Shown piece by piece: positions 28,307 through 37,800 of a stretch of DNA of 64,000 nucleotides. The position numbers were made by a program, and so were the translations under genes. Every line of letters starts with the position of its first letter. Position 1 is the stretch's first letter. Below the pieces are notes generated by a model, which did not search any database, was not told where the DNA came from, and saw nothing but the letters and a program-made list of their open reading frames with translations. Origin of the DNA: Paenibacillus gyeongsangnamensis (GTDB lineage Bacteria; Bacillota; Bacilli; Paenibacillales; NBRC-103111); contig NZ_JAQAGZ010000001.1 of assembly GCF_027533625.1 (NCBI RefSeq), positions 434,001-498,000 on the forward strand. Direction: 5' to 3'.

Positions 28307-29551
28307 TTGAGCAGCAATGACATCATTGTTAGTTTGGACATCGGTACATCCAAAGTTCGTGCTATTATTGGAGAAGTCGTTAACGGCGCCATTAATATAA
28401 TTGGAGTTGGATCGGCCGACTCGCAAGGAATTCGCAAGGGATCGATCGTGGATATCGATCAGACCGTTCAATCGATCCGAAGCGCCATCGATCATGCGGA
28501 ACGCATGGTCGGGGTACAAATCTCGGAGGTTTTTGTCGGAATTTCGGGAAACCACATCGCTTTGCAATCCAGTCATGGTGTAGTCGCGGTATCCAATGAA
28601 GATCGCGAAATCGGCGATGAGGACATCGAACGTGTAATCCAAGCGGCTAAAGTCATTCCACTGGCTCCGGAACGGGAAATTATCGGTGTCGTACCGAACC
28701 AATATGTAGTCGACGGTACCGATCAAATTCATGATCCCCGCAGTATGATCGGGGTGCGTCTGGAAGTGGAGGCGACGATCGTCACGGGGACGAAGACCGC
28801 CATACATAATTTGCTCCGTGTGGTGGAGAAGTCCGGCCTGAAGGTGGCGGGGCTGATCCTAATGTCCCTGGCCGCAGGCCATTTGGCACTATCCAAGGAC
28901 GAGAAGGCCATAGGAACCGTGCTGGTGGATATCGGAGCAGGCGCGACGACCATCGCCGTATTCAATGAGAATAACCTGGTAGCTACATCCACGCTGCCGA
29001 TCGGCGGCGAATACATTACGAACGATATCGCTTACGGATTGAGAACGCAGGCGGATATTGCTGAGAAGATCAAGCTTAAATTCGGCTGTGCCGTCGTGGA
29101 TCATGCTACAGCGGACCAAGTCTTCAAAGTAAATCGCATCGGCAGCAATGCGGATAGGGAGTTCTCTCAGGTGGATTTGGCAAATATTGTCGAACCGCGC
29201 GTTCAAGAGATCTTCCATCTCATTCTGGCTGAAGTACACCGGCTCGGCTTCTCGGATCTTCCCGGCGGATATGTGCTGACCGGCGGGACGGTATCCATGC
29301 CAGGCATACTGGCTATTGCGCAAGTAGAGCTGCAATCGTCCGTGCGCATTGCCGTTCCGGATTATATCGGCGTCCGCGACCCGTCCTTTACGAGCGGCGT
29401 GGGCATCATCCAATATGCATCCAGATATTTGCGCAACGGGAAGCAGGGCAGCTCCGTGAAGAAGCCGGCTAACAAAAAAGCGCCTGTCGCTCAAGAACCG
29501 AAATCATCGGTTATGGAACGTGTGAAAAATTGGTTAAGCGAATTTATTTGA
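28307..29551 (+). CDS. ftsA: Cell division protein FtsA
   Basis: Actin-like ATPase that tethers FtsZ to the membrane. The 414 residues open with the phosphate-1 loop VSLDIGTSKVRAIIGE. The phosphate-2 region VLVDIGAGATTIAVF and the adenosine motif GGYVLTGGTVSMPGI follow. The last ~15 residues (SSVMERVKNWLSEFI) form the amphipathic membrane-targeting helix, after a Lys/Ala/Pro linker. The start is TTG 28307 with AGGAGGTG nine bases upstream. ftsZ follows after 51 bp. Confidence 0.95.
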   Translation: MSSNDIIVSLDIGTSKVRAIIGEVVNGAINIIGVGSADSQGIRKGSIVDIDQTVQSIRSAIDHAERMVGVQISEVFVGISGNHIALQSSHGVVAVSNEDREIGDEDIERVIQAAKVIPLAPEREIIGVVPNQYVVDGTDQIHDPRSMIGVRLEVEATIVTGTKTAIHNLLRVVEKSGLKVAGLILMSLAAGHLALSKDEKAIGTVLVDIGAGATTIAVFNENNLVATSTLPIGGEYITNDIAYGLRTQADIAEKIKLKFGCAVVDHATADQVFKVNRIGSNADREFSQVDLANIVEPRVQEIFHLILAEVHRLGFSDLPGGYVLTGGTVSMPGILAIAQVELQSSVRIAVPDYIGVRDPSFTSGVGIIQYASRYLRNGKQGSSVKKPANKKAPVAQEPKSSVMERVKNWLSEFI

Positions 29552-29602
29552 AGATGGCAGGCTGCCACTTTTTGAAAGCCTAGTGAGGGGGAAGACGCTC
29601 TT

Positions 29603-30745
29603 ATGTTTGAATTTGACATGGACATGGACCAGTTAGCCAAGATAAAGGTCATCGGCGTTGGCGGCGGCGGAAGCAATGCCGTGAACCGGATGATCGACAA
29701 TGGAGTGCAAGGCGTAGAGTTCATTACCGTGAACACCGACGCTCAAGCGCTTCATCACGCCAAATCGGAAATGAAGCTTCAAATCGGGGACAAGCTGACG
29801 CGCGGACTTGGCGCCGGCGCGAACCCGGATGTAGGGAAGAAAGCTGCGGAAGAATCCCGCGAGCTGATTACGAATGCCCTGAAAGGCTCGGACATGGTGT
29901 TCGTTACGGCGGGCATGGGCGGCGGTACCGGTACGGGTGCCGCACCGGTCATCGCGGAGATTGCCAAGGAATGCGGTGCGCTGACGGTGGGCGTGGTGAC
30001 TCGTCCATTCCTGTTTGAAGGGCGCAAACGCTCCATGCAGGCGGAGCAAGGAATCGCCGCTTTGAAGGAAAAGGTAGATACCTTGATCGTCATTCCAAAC
30101 GACCGTTTGCTTGAAATCGTCGACAAGAAGACGCCGATGCTGGAAGCGTTCCGCGAAGCGGATAACGTACTCAAGCAAGGGGTCCAAGGGATCTCCGACC
30201 TTATCGCGGTACCGGGTCTCATCAACCTTGACTTTGCCGACGTGAAAACGATTATGACCGAGCGGGGCTCCGCATTAATGGGAATCGGCGTGGCGACGGG
30301 AGAAAATCGCGCTGCCGAAGCAGCCAAGAAGGCGATCAGCTCGCCGCTCCTGGAAACATCGATTGACGGTGCGCGAGGGGTTCTCTTGAACATCACGGGC
30401 GGCTCCAATCTGTCGCTGTATGAAGTTAACGAAGCGGCCGACATCGTTGCAACGGCTTCCGATCCGGAAGTCAATATGATTTTCGGTGCGGTAATTAACG
30501 AGAACTATAAGGATGAAATCATGGTTACGGTCATCGCAACCGGTTTCGAGTACAAGGCCATGTCATCGGGTACGCGCAAGCCGGCTGGTCTGGGAGCCTC
30601 GCAAGGGGCGCCACAGCAGCAGGAAACCGGGGATTCCCGTTTGAACAACCTGCGTCCTTTCGGCGGCGGCAACCAAGCCTCGAGCGATCAGCTCGATATT
30701 CCCGCGTTCCTCCGGAACCGCAACCGCAACTCATTCGACAAATAA
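29603..30745 (+). CDS. ftsZ: Cell division GTPase FtsZ
   Basis: Tubulin homologue that assembles the Z-ring. The 380 residues start with the nucleotide-binding [14 protein letters not shown]. The signature GGGTGTG is at 106-112, and the T7 loop is visible as [14 protein letters not shown]. After a ~45-residue linker the conserved tail [12 protein letters not shown], which docks FtsA and SepF, ends the protein. ATG 29603 has GTGAGGGGGAAG upstream. A good terminator follows within 15 bp. Confidence 0.97.
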   Translation: MFEFDMDMDQLAKIKVIGVGGGGSNAVNRMIDNGVQGVEFITVNTDAQALHHAKSEMKLQIGDKLTRGLGAGANPDVGKKAAEESRELITNALKGSDMVFVTAGMGGGTGTGAAPVIAEIAKECGALTVGVVTRPFLFEGRKRSMQAEQGIAALKEKVDTLIVIPNDRLLEIVDKKTPMLEAFREADNVLKQGVQGISDLIAVPGLINLDFADVKTIMTERGSALMGIGVATGENRAAEAAKKAISSPLLETSIDGARGVLLNITGGSNLSLYEVNEAADIVATASDPEVNMIFGAVINENYKDEIMVTVIATGFEYKAMSSGTRKPAGLGASQGAPQQQETGDSRLNNLRPFGGGNQASSDQLDIPAFLRNRNRNSFDK

Positions 30746-30758
30746 GAAAATGAAACAG

Positions 30759-30793
30759 GCTGCAGCCCTTCAAGGGAACTGCAGCTTTCTTTG
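30759..30793 (+). terminator. Terminator after ftsZ
   Basis: GCTGCAG (30759-30765) pairs with CTGCAGC (30779-30785), with an inner CCC/GGG, followed by TTTCTTTG. Ends the dcw cluster. Confidence 0.82.
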
Positions 30794-30952
30794 TATGTAC
30801 TCCGCAGTCTGGCCTCTAAGAGAAACCGGATTCATCCACACTCGCCACCCAATCGGCAAACCGACGATATGTCGAACCAATAGACAAAGCCGAGTACTTA
30901 AGGAGCCGAGTACCTGAGGAGCCGACGAGCCGACCAAACGAATCAACCCAGT

Positions 30953-31226
30953 AAACGAACCAACCCAGTGAATCAGCCATCCCAACGAACAAGCCAACCC
31001 AACGAACGAGCTTAACTTAACGAATGAACCAACCCGGCGAACGAATCAACTCAGCAAACGAGCCAACTCAACGAATGAACCAACCCGGCGAACAAACCAA
31101 CACAACGAACGAATCAACACGAGCGAATGAACCAACCCAACGAACGAGCCAACTCAACGAATGAACCAACCCGTCGAACGAACCAACTCAATGAACGAGC
31201 CAACTCAACGAATGATCCAACCCGAC
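30953..31226. repeat. Sixteen-unit, 17-bp tandem repeat between ftsZ and spoIIGA
   Basis: Sixteen head-to-tail units (fourteen of 17 bp, two of 18 bp) fit the consensus GAAYGARCCAACYCAAC. Most differ from it at one to four positions, and worn half-units extend the array leftward to about 30935. Units of GAATGAACCAACCC type (starting 31022, 31073, 31125, 31159) alternate with GAACGAGCCAACTC type, suggesting duplication in 34- to 51-bp blocks. The period is not a multiple of three and no frame stays open, so it does not encode protein. It fills much of the 1.1-kb gap 30746-31853, and no gene is visible there. Confidence 0.9.
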
Positions 31227-31318
31227 GAACCACCCACCTTACTGGCCCAGGCAAAGCAAAGGTTTGAATTCACCCTCCGTCTACCAGCTAAATAAATACA
31301 TCGTTAGCAGAGTTACAT

Positions 31319-31535
31319 GAGTAGTGAAGCAAGGTTTGTTAGTAGTGAGCCTAGGTTCAATAAAACCTGAGAGAAATGTTAAATTGCAATTTTAGTGAGC
31401 CTAGTGGCCCTACTAGTGAACCCAAGTTCGTAATTGTACACGGAAGTTCACTAAAGCTTGGAAACGCAGCTTTTGCTGCCAATAAGGAACTAATGTTCAC
31501 TACGAACGAACCAAAGTTCATTACAATAAAATCAT
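31319..31535. repeat. Cluster of TAGTGAACC-type motifs in both orientations
   Basis: AT-richer stretch with repeated AGTGARCCYARGTTC-like words: forward near 31340, 31393 and 31419, reverse (GTTCACTA) near 31446 and 31493. The same word family recurs around 46.9-47.2 kb. No gene or terminator is seen. Confidence 0.6.
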
Positions 31536-31749
31536 AGCTGAAGCCGCCTGGTCGGTACCTTTATTTGAGTTCCGGTTTCTTCCTTCGAATTCCCGTCAAT
31601 GGATAGAAACCGGCTCCTCTAGTGATCACAGCCACAGCACAAGCCGCAACACATCAGCAGCACAGCCGCAATTGCTTTCGCAGCAATTCTGCCTCAGTGG
31701 ACTCTTCCCACGATATCTCTACTGTAGATCTCTGCCCCGACCGCCCCCT

Positions 31750-31818
31750 TTTACGACAAAAAAACTTACGAGCATACGGCAAGTTTAGACAGACTTTGGA
31801 ATAGGATTAAATTATACT
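31750..31818 (+). promoter_or_regulatory. spoIIG-type promoter with 22-bp spacer and possible Spo0A box
   Basis: TATACT (31813-31818) is preceded by TTAGAC (31785-31790) at 22 bp, not 17. The B. subtilis spoIIG promoter is known for exactly this unusual 22-bp spacing, which makes it dependent on phosphorylated Spo0A. TTACGACAAA at 31751-31760 resembles a reversed 0A box (TTTGTCGAA). Likely drives spoIIGA-sigE at the onset of sporulation. Confidence 0.6.
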
Positions 31819-31853
31819 TGTCTCATTCGCCGCTTCAGGGGAGGGACAGGAGA

Positions 31854-32765
31854 ATGATTGTGTATATCGATATCATTTTCCTTGTTAATTTGCTGATTGA
31901 CGGCATGCTGCTGTGGATGACCGCCCGAACCCGGAAGCTGGAGTTCAAATGGTGGAGGGTGGGGGCGTCCTCCGCGATCGGCGCGATGTATGTCGTGCTG
32001 TTGTTTTTTCCGCCGTTATCGTTTCTATACACGTTCGGCGTGAAATTCCTGCTATCGCTTCTTATGCTGTTAACCGCATTCGGGTTCGGCGGAATGCCGC
32101 ATTTTATGCGGAATGTGGGAGCGTTTTACGTGGTCAACTTCGTCGCCGCCGGCCTGATTCTCGGAGCGAATTACTTCTGGGAATCGTCGGGGGATATGCT
32201 GGGCGAAGTGATGCACGGTCTGGAAGCCGGATTCGAGCTGAAGATCGGTTTGTTTCTTCTGGTGTTTTCATTCCCCTTCGCTTTCTGGCTCTACCGTCAG
32301 GTAACGGAAAGCGCCAGGCGCAAGGAGCAGTTGAAATCGTTTATGGCGAAAGTTGATGTGTATATTGACGAATTCGCTTCCACCTGTACGGGATTGATCG
32401 ACACCGGCAATCAGCTTTACGATCCGCTGACGAAAACGCCGGTCATGGTCATGGAAGCCGCCCAATGGGGGGAGCGCATTCCCGATACCTGGATGCAAAA
32501 AATACGGGATTCCGAAGTGGACCAACTGGTATCGGCCATTGGCACGGAACCATTCGTATGGCAGGACCGGCTCCGTTTGGTGCCTTATCGGGGGGTGAAC
32601 CGCGGTATGCAGTTTATGCTGGCGATCAAACCGGACCGGGTGATCATCACGACGGAGGATAAACAAATCGAATCGATCAAAGTCCTGATCGGTCTTGACG
32701 GCGGACGACTGAGCTCCGACAACGCTTATCAAGCCATCATTCATCCGTCGCTGCTTCAGATGTAG
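31854..32765 (+). CDS. spoIIGA: Pro-sigma-E processing protease SpoIIGA
   Basis: Membrane aspartic protease that cuts the pro-sequence from SigE in the mother cell after a signal from the forespore protein SpoIIR. From ATG 31854 the product has 303 residues. Its N-terminal half has five hydrophobic segments starting [20 protein letters not shown]. The C-terminal protease domain holds [13 protein letters not shown] with the catalytic aspartate at residue 183. The ATG follows ACAGGAGA and replaces an earlier frame start at 31818 that lies inside the promoter. sigE follows after 68 bp. Confidence 0.94.
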   Translation: MIVYIDIIFLVNLLIDGMLLWMTARTRKLEFKWWRVGASSAIGAMYVVLLFFPPLSFLYTFGVKFLLSLLMLLTAFGFGGMPHFMRNVGAFYVVNFVAAGLILGANYFWESSGDMLGEVMHGLEAGFELKIGLFLLVFSFPFAFWLYRQVTESARRKEQLKSFMAKVDVYIDEFASTCTGLIDTGNQLYDPLTKTPVMVMEAAQWGERIPDTWMQKIRDSEVDQLVSAIGTEPFVWQDRLRLVPYRGVNRGMQFMLAIKPDRVIITTEDKQIESIKVLIGLDGGRLSSDNAYQAIIHPSLLQM

Positions 32766-32833
32766 CCCTGCAAGCCTTTTCTTACCGGCCGGCTAGCATA
32801 AACGTACCTTACCGAAGAGGAGGAGAACATCCG

Positions 32834-33556
32834 ATGTTAGTCAAATGGAAGCTCAATCTGCAAATTCAATATTACCGTCTCCTGATGAAGCTGGGGTTGA
32901 AAGGGGAGGAGATTTATTATATCGGAGGAAGCGAAGCACTGCCGCCTCCACTCTCCCGCGAAGAGGAAGAATATTTGCTGGGCAAGCTTCCGTCAGGCGA
33001 CGCCGCCATCCGGGGAATGCTGATCGAGCGCAACCTCCGGCTGGTCGTGTATATAGCACGCAAGTTCGAGAACACCGGCATTAACATCGAGGACCTCGTA
33101 TCTATCGGAGCGATCGGTCTGATCAAGGCGGTCAATACGTTCGACCCGGAAAAAAAGATCAAGCTGGCCACCTACGCCTCCCGCTGCATCGAGAACGAGA
33201 TTCTGATGTATTTGCGCCGCAACAGCAAGATCCGGACGGAGGTTTCGTTCGACGAGCCGCTCAATATCGATTGGGATGGCAACGAGCTGCTGCTGTCGGA
33301 TGTGCTGGGGACGGAGAACGATACGATCTACCGCAATATCGAGGAGCAGGTTGACCGCAAGCTGCTGCACAAGGCGCTCGACAAGCTGTCGGAGCGGGAG
33401 CGGATCATCATGGAGCTCCGCTTCGGCCTTCAAGACGGGGAAGAGAAGACACAGAAGGATGTGGCGGATATGCTGGGCATCTCCCAATCGTATATTTCCC
33501 GTCTGGAGAAGCGGATCATTAAGAGGCTTCGCAAGGAGTTCAACAAGATGGTGTAA
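32834..33556 (+). CDS. sigE: Sporulation sigma factor SigE (pro-form)
   Basis: Early mother-cell sigma factor, 240 residues. The N-terminal ~27 residues ([21 protein letters not shown]) are the membrane-binding pro-sequence that SpoIIGA removes. Region 2 ([38 protein letters not shown]) binds core polymerase and the -10 element. Region 4 ends with the helix-turn-helix [23 protein letters not shown] 32834 follows GAGGAGGAG. Cotranscribed with spoIIGA. Confidence 0.96.
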   Translation: MLVKWKLNLQIQYYRLLMKLGLKGEEIYYIGGSEALPPPLSREEEEYLLGKLPSGDAAIRGMLIERNLRLVVYIARKFENTGINIEDLVSIGAIGLIKAVNTFDPEKKIKLATYASRCIENEILMYLRRNSKIRTEVSFDEPLNIDWDGNELLLSDVLGTENDTIYRNIEEQVDRKLLHKALDKLSERERIIMELRFGLQDGEEKTQKDVADMLGISQSYISRLEKRIIKRLRKEFNKMV

Positions 33557-33724
33557 ATTGGAAATAGACTTTTTTTCGGGCGGCAATCCCCGCAACTCCT
33601 TTTGCCTACTGGATTTTGTCGAAATTCAGGGAACGGGCATACCTCCGGGGGGCCGGACAAGCGCATAAAAAACCGTTCCGAGGAGATAATTAACAGTAAT
33701 GTTTCTCCTTGGGAGGTAATCACG

Positions 33725-34507
33725 GTGACCCGAAACAAAGTCGAAATATGCGGCGTCGATACGGCAAAGCTACCGGTTTTGACCAATGCGGAAATGCGTG
33801 AACTATTCGTGCAGCTCCAAACGAATAACGAACGATCTGCAAGAGAGAAATTAGTGAACGGCAACCTCCGGCTCGTGCTGAGCGTCATTCAGCGCTTTAA
33901 CAACCGCGGAGAGTTTGTCGACGATTTGTTCCAGGTCGGTTGTATCGGACTGATGAAGGCGATAGATAATTTTGACTTAAGCCAGAACGTTAAATTTTCC
34001 ACCTACGCCGTTCCGATGATCATCGGTGAAATTCGCCGCTACCTTCGGGACAACAACCCGATCCGGGTCTCCCGTTCGCTTCGGGACATCGCGTATAAGG
34101 CGCTGCAGGTGCGCGATCAGCTCACCAACCAGAACTCCCGCGAGCCCACGATTTATGAAATTTCCGAAGCGCTGAACGTGCCCAAGGAGGATGTCGTCTT
34201 CGCGCTGGACGCGATACAGGATCCGGTGTCGCTCTTCGAACCGATTTATCACGACGGCGGCGACCCGATCTATGTGATGGACCAGATCAGCGACGACCGC
34301 AACAAGGACATCTCCTGGATCGAAGGGATTGCCCTTCGCGAAGCGATGCACAAGCTGAACGACCGCGAGAAAATGATCCTTTCCATGCGCTTTTTTGACG
34401 GCAAGACCCAGATGGAGGTCGCCGACGAGATCGGCATTTCGCAGGCGCAGGTGTCCCGGCTGGAGAAGTCCGCCATCTCGCAAATGCAAAAGCACGTGAA
34501 AAACTGA
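33725..34507 (+). CDS. sigG: Sporulation sigma factor SigG
   Basis: Late forespore sigma factor, 260 residues. GTG 33725 (GGAGGTAATCAC upstream) gives MTRNKVEICGVDTAKLPVLT, the conserved SigG beginning. The frame open from 33602 should be ignored. Regions 2, 3 and 4 follow in order, with the helix-turn-helix TQMEVADEIGISQAQVSRLE near the C-terminus. It lies 168 bp after sigE. In Bacillus it is expressed from its own SigF/SigG promoter in this gap, but no box here was convincing. Confidence 0.96.
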   Translation: MTRNKVEICGVDTAKLPVLTNAEMRELFVQLQTNNERSAREKLVNGNLRLVLSVIQRFNNRGEFVDDLFQVGCIGLMKAIDNFDLSQNVKFSTYAVPMIIGEIRRYLRDNNPIRVSRSLRDIAYKALQVRDQLTNQNSREPTIYEISEALNVPKEDVVFALDAIQDPVSLFEPIYHDGGDPIYVMDQISDDRNKDISWIEGIALREAMHKLNDREKMILSMRFFDGKTQMEVADEIGISQAQVSRLEKSAISQMQKHVKN

Positions 34508-34553
34508 TCCTCGTACCGCCTGGTGTAATCCTTTCCTTGACCCGTTCCGCCTG

Positions 34554-34575
34554 CCGCGGCTCCGCGGTCTTTTTT
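34554..34575 (+). terminator. Terminator after sigG
   Basis: CCGCGG, a CT loop and CCGCGG are followed by TCTTTTTT. The two-base loop means the innermost pairs will open, but the GC-rich stem and T-run fit an intrinsic terminator. Confidence 0.7.
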
Positions 34576-34701
34576 ATTTATAAAGGGGCTTTGCGCTTTT
34601 TATTTCCACCCGGAAGGACATTTTGCCCAGCGTCCTCATATAGTAGTAAAAAGAGGCTTTTGCGGAATTTGCAGTTCCTTAGCCCGCTTGCGTAAGGTTT
34701 T

Positions 34702-34815
34702 GGGTATGTGCCGCAGGAAGCGCGTTAGCGTTGCCCGCCTTTGAAATCCGCAAAGTTACCTCAGCCACTATGATCGAAGTTTGCGGATTTCAACAGCGGC
34801 CGGAGGCATATGCCC
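34702..34815. repeat. R2 palindromic repeat, copy A
   Basis: Outer arms GGGTATGTGCC (34702-34712) and GGCATATGCCC (34805-34815) pair fully if two G-U pairs are allowed. Inner arms TTGAAATCCGCAAA (34741-34754) and TTTGCGGATTTCAA (34780-34793) pair perfectly around a 25-nt loop. Between them stand the family words GCCCGCCTTTG and CAACAGCGGCCGGAGG. It occupies the 391-bp gap between sigG and ylmC; nothing else was seen there apart from the sigG terminator. Confidence 0.75.
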
Positions 34816-34898
34816 TAAACCTGAAGCCCGTAATGGGCAAATTTTTAGCAGATGTCCGCAAAACGCCGCCCAATCCATGAGAACGTGGTGGTTGCAGC

Positions 34899-35222
34899 GT
34901 GAAGATATCGGATTTTCAAACCAAAGACGTGATTAATATCGTGGACGGAAAAAGGCTGGGCCAAGTCAGCGATCTGGAGCTCGACCTTCGCAACGGCAGA
35001 ATCGACGCGATCGTCGTGCCGAGTTCCGGCCGCTTCTTCGGGTGGTTCGGTAACGGGACGGATGTCGTCATTCCTTGGAAAAACATCGTCAAAATCGGCA
35101 TGGATGTCGTTCTCGTCAAGCTGGAGGATCTCCGCAGCTACCGGCAGGATGAAGTGCGCGGCGGCTACCGCCCTTCCGACGACCAGGAGCTGTACGAAGC
35201 GAACCGCTCTCACCGGAGCTGA
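34899..35222 (+). CDS. ylmC: YlmC/YmxH-family PRC-barrel protein
   Basis: Small soluble protein of 107 residues whose body (VINIVDGKRLGQVSDLELDL, then GTDVVIPWKNIVKIGMDVVL) is a PRC-barrel of the YlmC/YmxH sporulation-associated family. Members sit after sigG in many spore formers; exact function is unknown. The start is GTG 34899, with only a weak GGTGGT ribosome site. A strong terminator follows. Confidence 0.85.
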   Translation: MKISDFQTKDVINIVDGKRLGQVSDLELDLRNGRIDAIVVPSSGRFFGWFGNGTDVVIPWKNIVKIGMDVVLVKLEDLRSYRQDEVRGGYRPSDDQELYEANRSHRS

Positions 35223-35261
35223 AGGCAAGCCCGGGTGCGAAGGGGGAGACGAACGAAAGAG

Positions 35262-35297
35262 GAGCATGCTTTCCATGGAAGGTATGCTCTTTTTTTG
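35262..35297 (+). terminator. Terminator after ylmC
   Basis: GAGCAT (35262-35267) pairs with ATGCTC (35284-35289), with inner TTTCC/GGAA, followed by a T-run to about 35296. Confidence 0.85.
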
Positions 35298-35400
35298 TTA
35301 ATAAGAATTTATAAGTTTTCGTAGCTTATAGCATCGCATCAACCTTGGTAAACGCGCTGGTCCTTGTAAGACAAGGACGGCGTAGCCGTTTATCCTGGAT
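35297..35400 (+). repeat. R1 repeat, copy 1 (before pgeF)
   Basis: About 104 bp starting directly behind the ylmC terminator T-run with ATAAGAATTTATAAGTTTTC and ending TTTATCCTGGAT, 49 nt before pgeF. It can fold: TATAAG with CTTATA; GTCCTTG (35360-35366) with CAAGGAC (35372-35378); CGGC with GCCG; all closed by GGTAAACG (35347-35354) with CGTTTATC (35387-35394). Two more copies are at 39557 and 49988. Confidence 0.85.
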
Positions 35401-35449
35401 TTCGTGTATACTGAATTACAAATACTTGAACCGGAGGGGGAGCCTGAGC

Positions 35450-36295
35450 ATGGCGGAGCCATTTGTTTACCGAGCGACAGAGGAGAACGGCGGTTTATTT
35501 ACTATGGATCAATGGATGGACAAGGAGCCGCGGTTGACCGCAGGCTTTACGTCCCGGCTTGGGGGAGTCAGCTCCGGCGCATTTGACAGCCTGAATCTGG
35601 GCCTGCATGTCGATGACGAGACCGCCGATGTGATTGAGAACCGGACCCGCCTGGCTGCCGCACTGCGCGTGCCGTTCGACGCCTGTACCTATGCCGAACA
35701 GGTGCACGGCAAAGAAATTCAAGTGGTGACGCGGGAGTACCGCGGAGCCGGGAGAACCTCCCGGGAGGAGGCTCTTCAGAACAAGGACGGCTTCGTAACG
35801 AACGAGCCGGGTATCATCCTCCATGCCTTGTTCGCGGACTGCGTGCCGCTCCTTTTCTTCGATCCCGTGCGCAAGGCGGCCGGTCTGGCGCATGCCGGCT
35901 GGAAGGGCACCGTGCTGCAAATCGCCAAGGCGACGGTTGAGACGATGAGCGCGGCGTACGGCAGCAAACCGAGGGATATCCTCGCGGCCATCGGCCCCTC
36001 GATCGGGGCTTGCTGCTACGAGGTGGACGACGGTGTCATCAGCCGGGTCGATAAGATAGCGGCAGAGCTGCCGGTATATGTGGAAGAACCGTTTTACGTT
36101 AGCAAAGGAAACGGAAAATATATGTTAAACTTGCAACAATTGAATCGACAAATTATGATAAAAGCAGGAATTTTGCCGTCAAATATCGAATGTACTGGTT
36201 TATGCACGAGCTGCCGCACCGAATTGTTCTACTCCCACCGCAAGGAGAACGGGAAAACCGGCCGGATGGCAGCATGGATCGGACTGCGCGAGTAA
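35450..36295 (+). CDS. pgeF: Peptidoglycan editing factor PgeF (YlmD/YfiH family)
   Basis: Multicopper-oxidase-like fold protein (DUF152). Members act on purine nucleosides or remove wrong amino acids from wall precursors. The 281 residues show the metal-site motifs EQVHGKEI, ADCVPLLFFDP and HAGWKGTV, then IGPSIGACCYEV and a late CTSC. ATG 35450 follows GGAGGGGGAG. The frame opens earlier inside repeat R1 and should not be used. First gene of the ylm run that leads to sepF and divIVA. Substrate in this organism is unknown. Confidence 0.88.
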   Translation: MAEPFVYRATEENGGLFTMDQWMDKEPRLTAGFTSRLGGVSSGAFDSLNLGLHVDDETADVIENRTRLAAALRVPFDACTYAEQVHGKEIQVVTREYRGAGRTSREEALQNKDGFVTNEPGIILHALFADCVPLLFFDPVRKAAGLAHAGWKGTVLQIAKATVETMSAAYGSKPRDILAAIGPSIGACCYEVDDGVISRVDKIAAELPVYVEEPFYVSKGNGKYMLNLQQLNRQIMIKAGILPSNIECTGLCTSCRTELFYSHRKENGKTGRMAAWIGLRE

Positions 36296-36350
36296 CGGCG
36301 AACCGCCGGATCGCGCCGTCCCGTTGTCAATAAATGAGGTGACGTGAACG

Positions 36351-37043
36351 TTGGAAGAGCAGCTTAGAGAACGGATACAAGCGGTTGAAGCCCGAATCGC
36401 AGCCGCCTGCGAACGCGCGGGAAGGGACCGCAGCGAGGTCCAGGTCATCGCCGTAACCAAATATGTATCGCTAGAAACAACAGGGAAGGCGATCCGGCTC
36501 GGACTGAACCATATCGGCGAGAACCGCTGGCAGGATGTCCAGCCGAAGTGGGAAGCTTACGCGGATGAAGCGACATGGCATTTCATCGGGCATCTTCAGA
36601 CCAATAAAGTGAAGGATGTCGTAGGCAAATTTGCCTATATTCATTCGCTGGACAGGCTATCGCTGGCTGCCGAGCTGGAGAAGAAAGCAGCAAGCCGGGG
36701 GCTGACGATACCCTGTTTCATTCAATTGAACATTTCGGGAGAAGATACCAAGTATGGACTTCCGCCGGAGCAGCTGTTCGATTTCGTGAAGCGGATCGCG
36801 GCCATGCCGAGCCTTCGGATTGAAGGACTCATGACGATGGCCCCGTATGAGACGGATGCCGAAGCTACCCGTCCGATCTTCCGCGGACTCCGGGAATGGA
36901 GAGACCGGCTGAACGAAGAAGGTCATCTCGGCTACGAGGTCAAAGGGCTGTCGATGGGCATGTCGGGCGATTTTGAAGTGGCCATTGAAGAAGGAGCGAC
37001 CTGGGTGAGACTTGGAACGGTTCTGGTGGGTAAAGAATCATGA
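36351..37043 (+). CDS. ylmE: YggS-family pyridoxal-phosphate homeostasis protein
   Basis: PLP-binding TIM-barrel protein (PLPBP/YggS family) that helps control free pyridoxal phosphate and has no known catalysis. The 230 residues include [12 protein letters not shown], with the PLP lysine near 36, [26 protein letters not shown] and the C-terminal [23 protein letters not shown] phosphate-binding segment. TTG 36351 follows GAGGTGACG. It lies before sepF as in other Firmicutes. Confidence 0.92.
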   Translation: MEEQLRERIQAVEARIAAACERAGRDRSEVQVIAVTKYVSLETTGKAIRLGLNHIGENRWQDVQPKWEAYADEATWHFIGHLQTNKVKDVVGKFAYIHSLDRLSLAAELEKKAASRGLTIPCFIQLNISGEDTKYGLPPEQLFDFVKRIAAMPSLRIEGLMTMAPYETDAEATRPIFRGLREWRDRLNEEGHLGYEVKGLSMGMSGDFEVAIEEGATWVRLGTVLVGKES

Positions 37044-37060
37044 AGAAGGAGGAGATGAAT

Positions 37061-37489
37061 GTGGGAGTAATGAACAAATTTATGAATTTCTTGGGTCTTC
37101 AAGAGGATGAGGTTCATGAAGAGCACGAACCCCAACGAACGGCCGAGCACCATGAAGAAACTGAAACCTCCGTACCGGAAGCACGTAGAAATAAAGGAAA
37201 CATCGTAAGCATTCATTCGCAAAAGAATGTCCGGGTCGTGCTGAACGAACCTCGTTCCTACGAGGAGACCCAGGAGATTGCCGACCACCTGCGGAACCGG
37301 CGCCCGGTCGTCGTGAATTTGCAGCGCGTGCGTCCGGATCAAGCGACGAGAATCGTCGACTTCCTGAGCGGCACGGTGTACGCGCTGAACGGATCGATCT
37401 CCAAGATCGGACCGAATATTTTCCTCTGCACGCCGGATTCGGTTGAAATTCACGGCTCCATCTCGGAAACAATGAATCCTGAGAATTGA
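37061..37489 (+). CDS. sepF: Cell division protein SepF
   Basis: Membrane-associated FtsZ-binding protein that arranges Z-ring filaments, overlapping with FtsA. From GTG 37061 it has 142 residues. A short amphipathic N-terminus ([11 protein letters not shown]), an acidic linker, and the DUF552 core ([40 protein letters not shown]) are visible. AAGGAGG lies eight bases before GTG 37061. ATG 37040 and 37055 in the same frame are possible but badly spaced. Confidence 0.92.
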   Translation: MGVMNKFMNFLGLQEDEVHEEHEPQRTAEHHEETETSVPEARRNKGNIVSIHSQKNVRVVLNEPRSYEETQEIADHLRNRRPVVVNLQRVRPDQATRIVDFLSGTVYALNGSISKIGPNIFLCTPDSVEIHGSISETMNPEN

Positions 37490-37520
37490 CTTCCATTTTG
37501 AATTAGACGAGGTGAACAGC

Positions 37521-37784
37521 TTGATTGAAGGCTACATTAGGACACTGATCGATATTTACCAATACGTCATCATCGCCTACGTGCTGCTCTCCTGGCTGCC
37601 TAGCGCGAGAGACAGCTTTATCGGAGAAATGCTCGGCAAGCTGTGCGAACCTTATCTTGGTGTTTTCCGCCGCTTTATACCGCCGATCGGAGGCATGATC
37701 GATATTTCCCCGATCGTTGCGTTGATAGCGCTGCGGTTTGTAGGAGAAGGCATCATAGCCGTAGTCCGATTCATTATTCCATAA
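37521..37784 (+). CDS. ylmG: YggT-family membrane protein YlmG
   Basis: Small integral membrane protein of about 87 residues with two helices, one near YQYVIIAYVLLSWLP and the other near MIDISPIVALIALRFVGEGI, and the family motif between them (LCEPYLGVFRRFIPPIGG). Members are linked to division or organelle partitioning; the mechanism is not known. TTG 37521 is preferred since GAGGTG lies six bases upstream. GTG 37512 is the alternative. Confidence 0.88.
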   Translation: MIEGYIRTLIDIYQYVIIAYVLLSWLPSARDSFIGEMLGKLCEPYLGVFRRFIPPIGGMIDISPIVALIALRFVGEGIIAVVRFIIP

Positions 37785-37800
37785 CAACGGGTGATGCTTG

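Noticed and set aside
30770..30997. 75-codon minus-strand frame next to ftsZ
   Set aside because: It reads through the start of the 17-bp repeat array and gives a low-complexity Leu/Gly/Val peptide without a ribosome site.
30953..31226. CRISPR array
   Set aside because: The 17-bp units are directly joined with no spacers, and no cas genes are near.
31622..31804. 60-codon frame before spoIIGA
   Set aside because: It overlaps the spoIIG-type promoter, has no ribosome site, and its composition (Gln/His/Ser-rich) resembles non-coding translation.
33557..33724. SigF/SigG promoter for sigG
   Set aside because: CATACC near 33640 resembles a -10 element, but no matching -35 element was found at 17-18 bp, so it was not listed.
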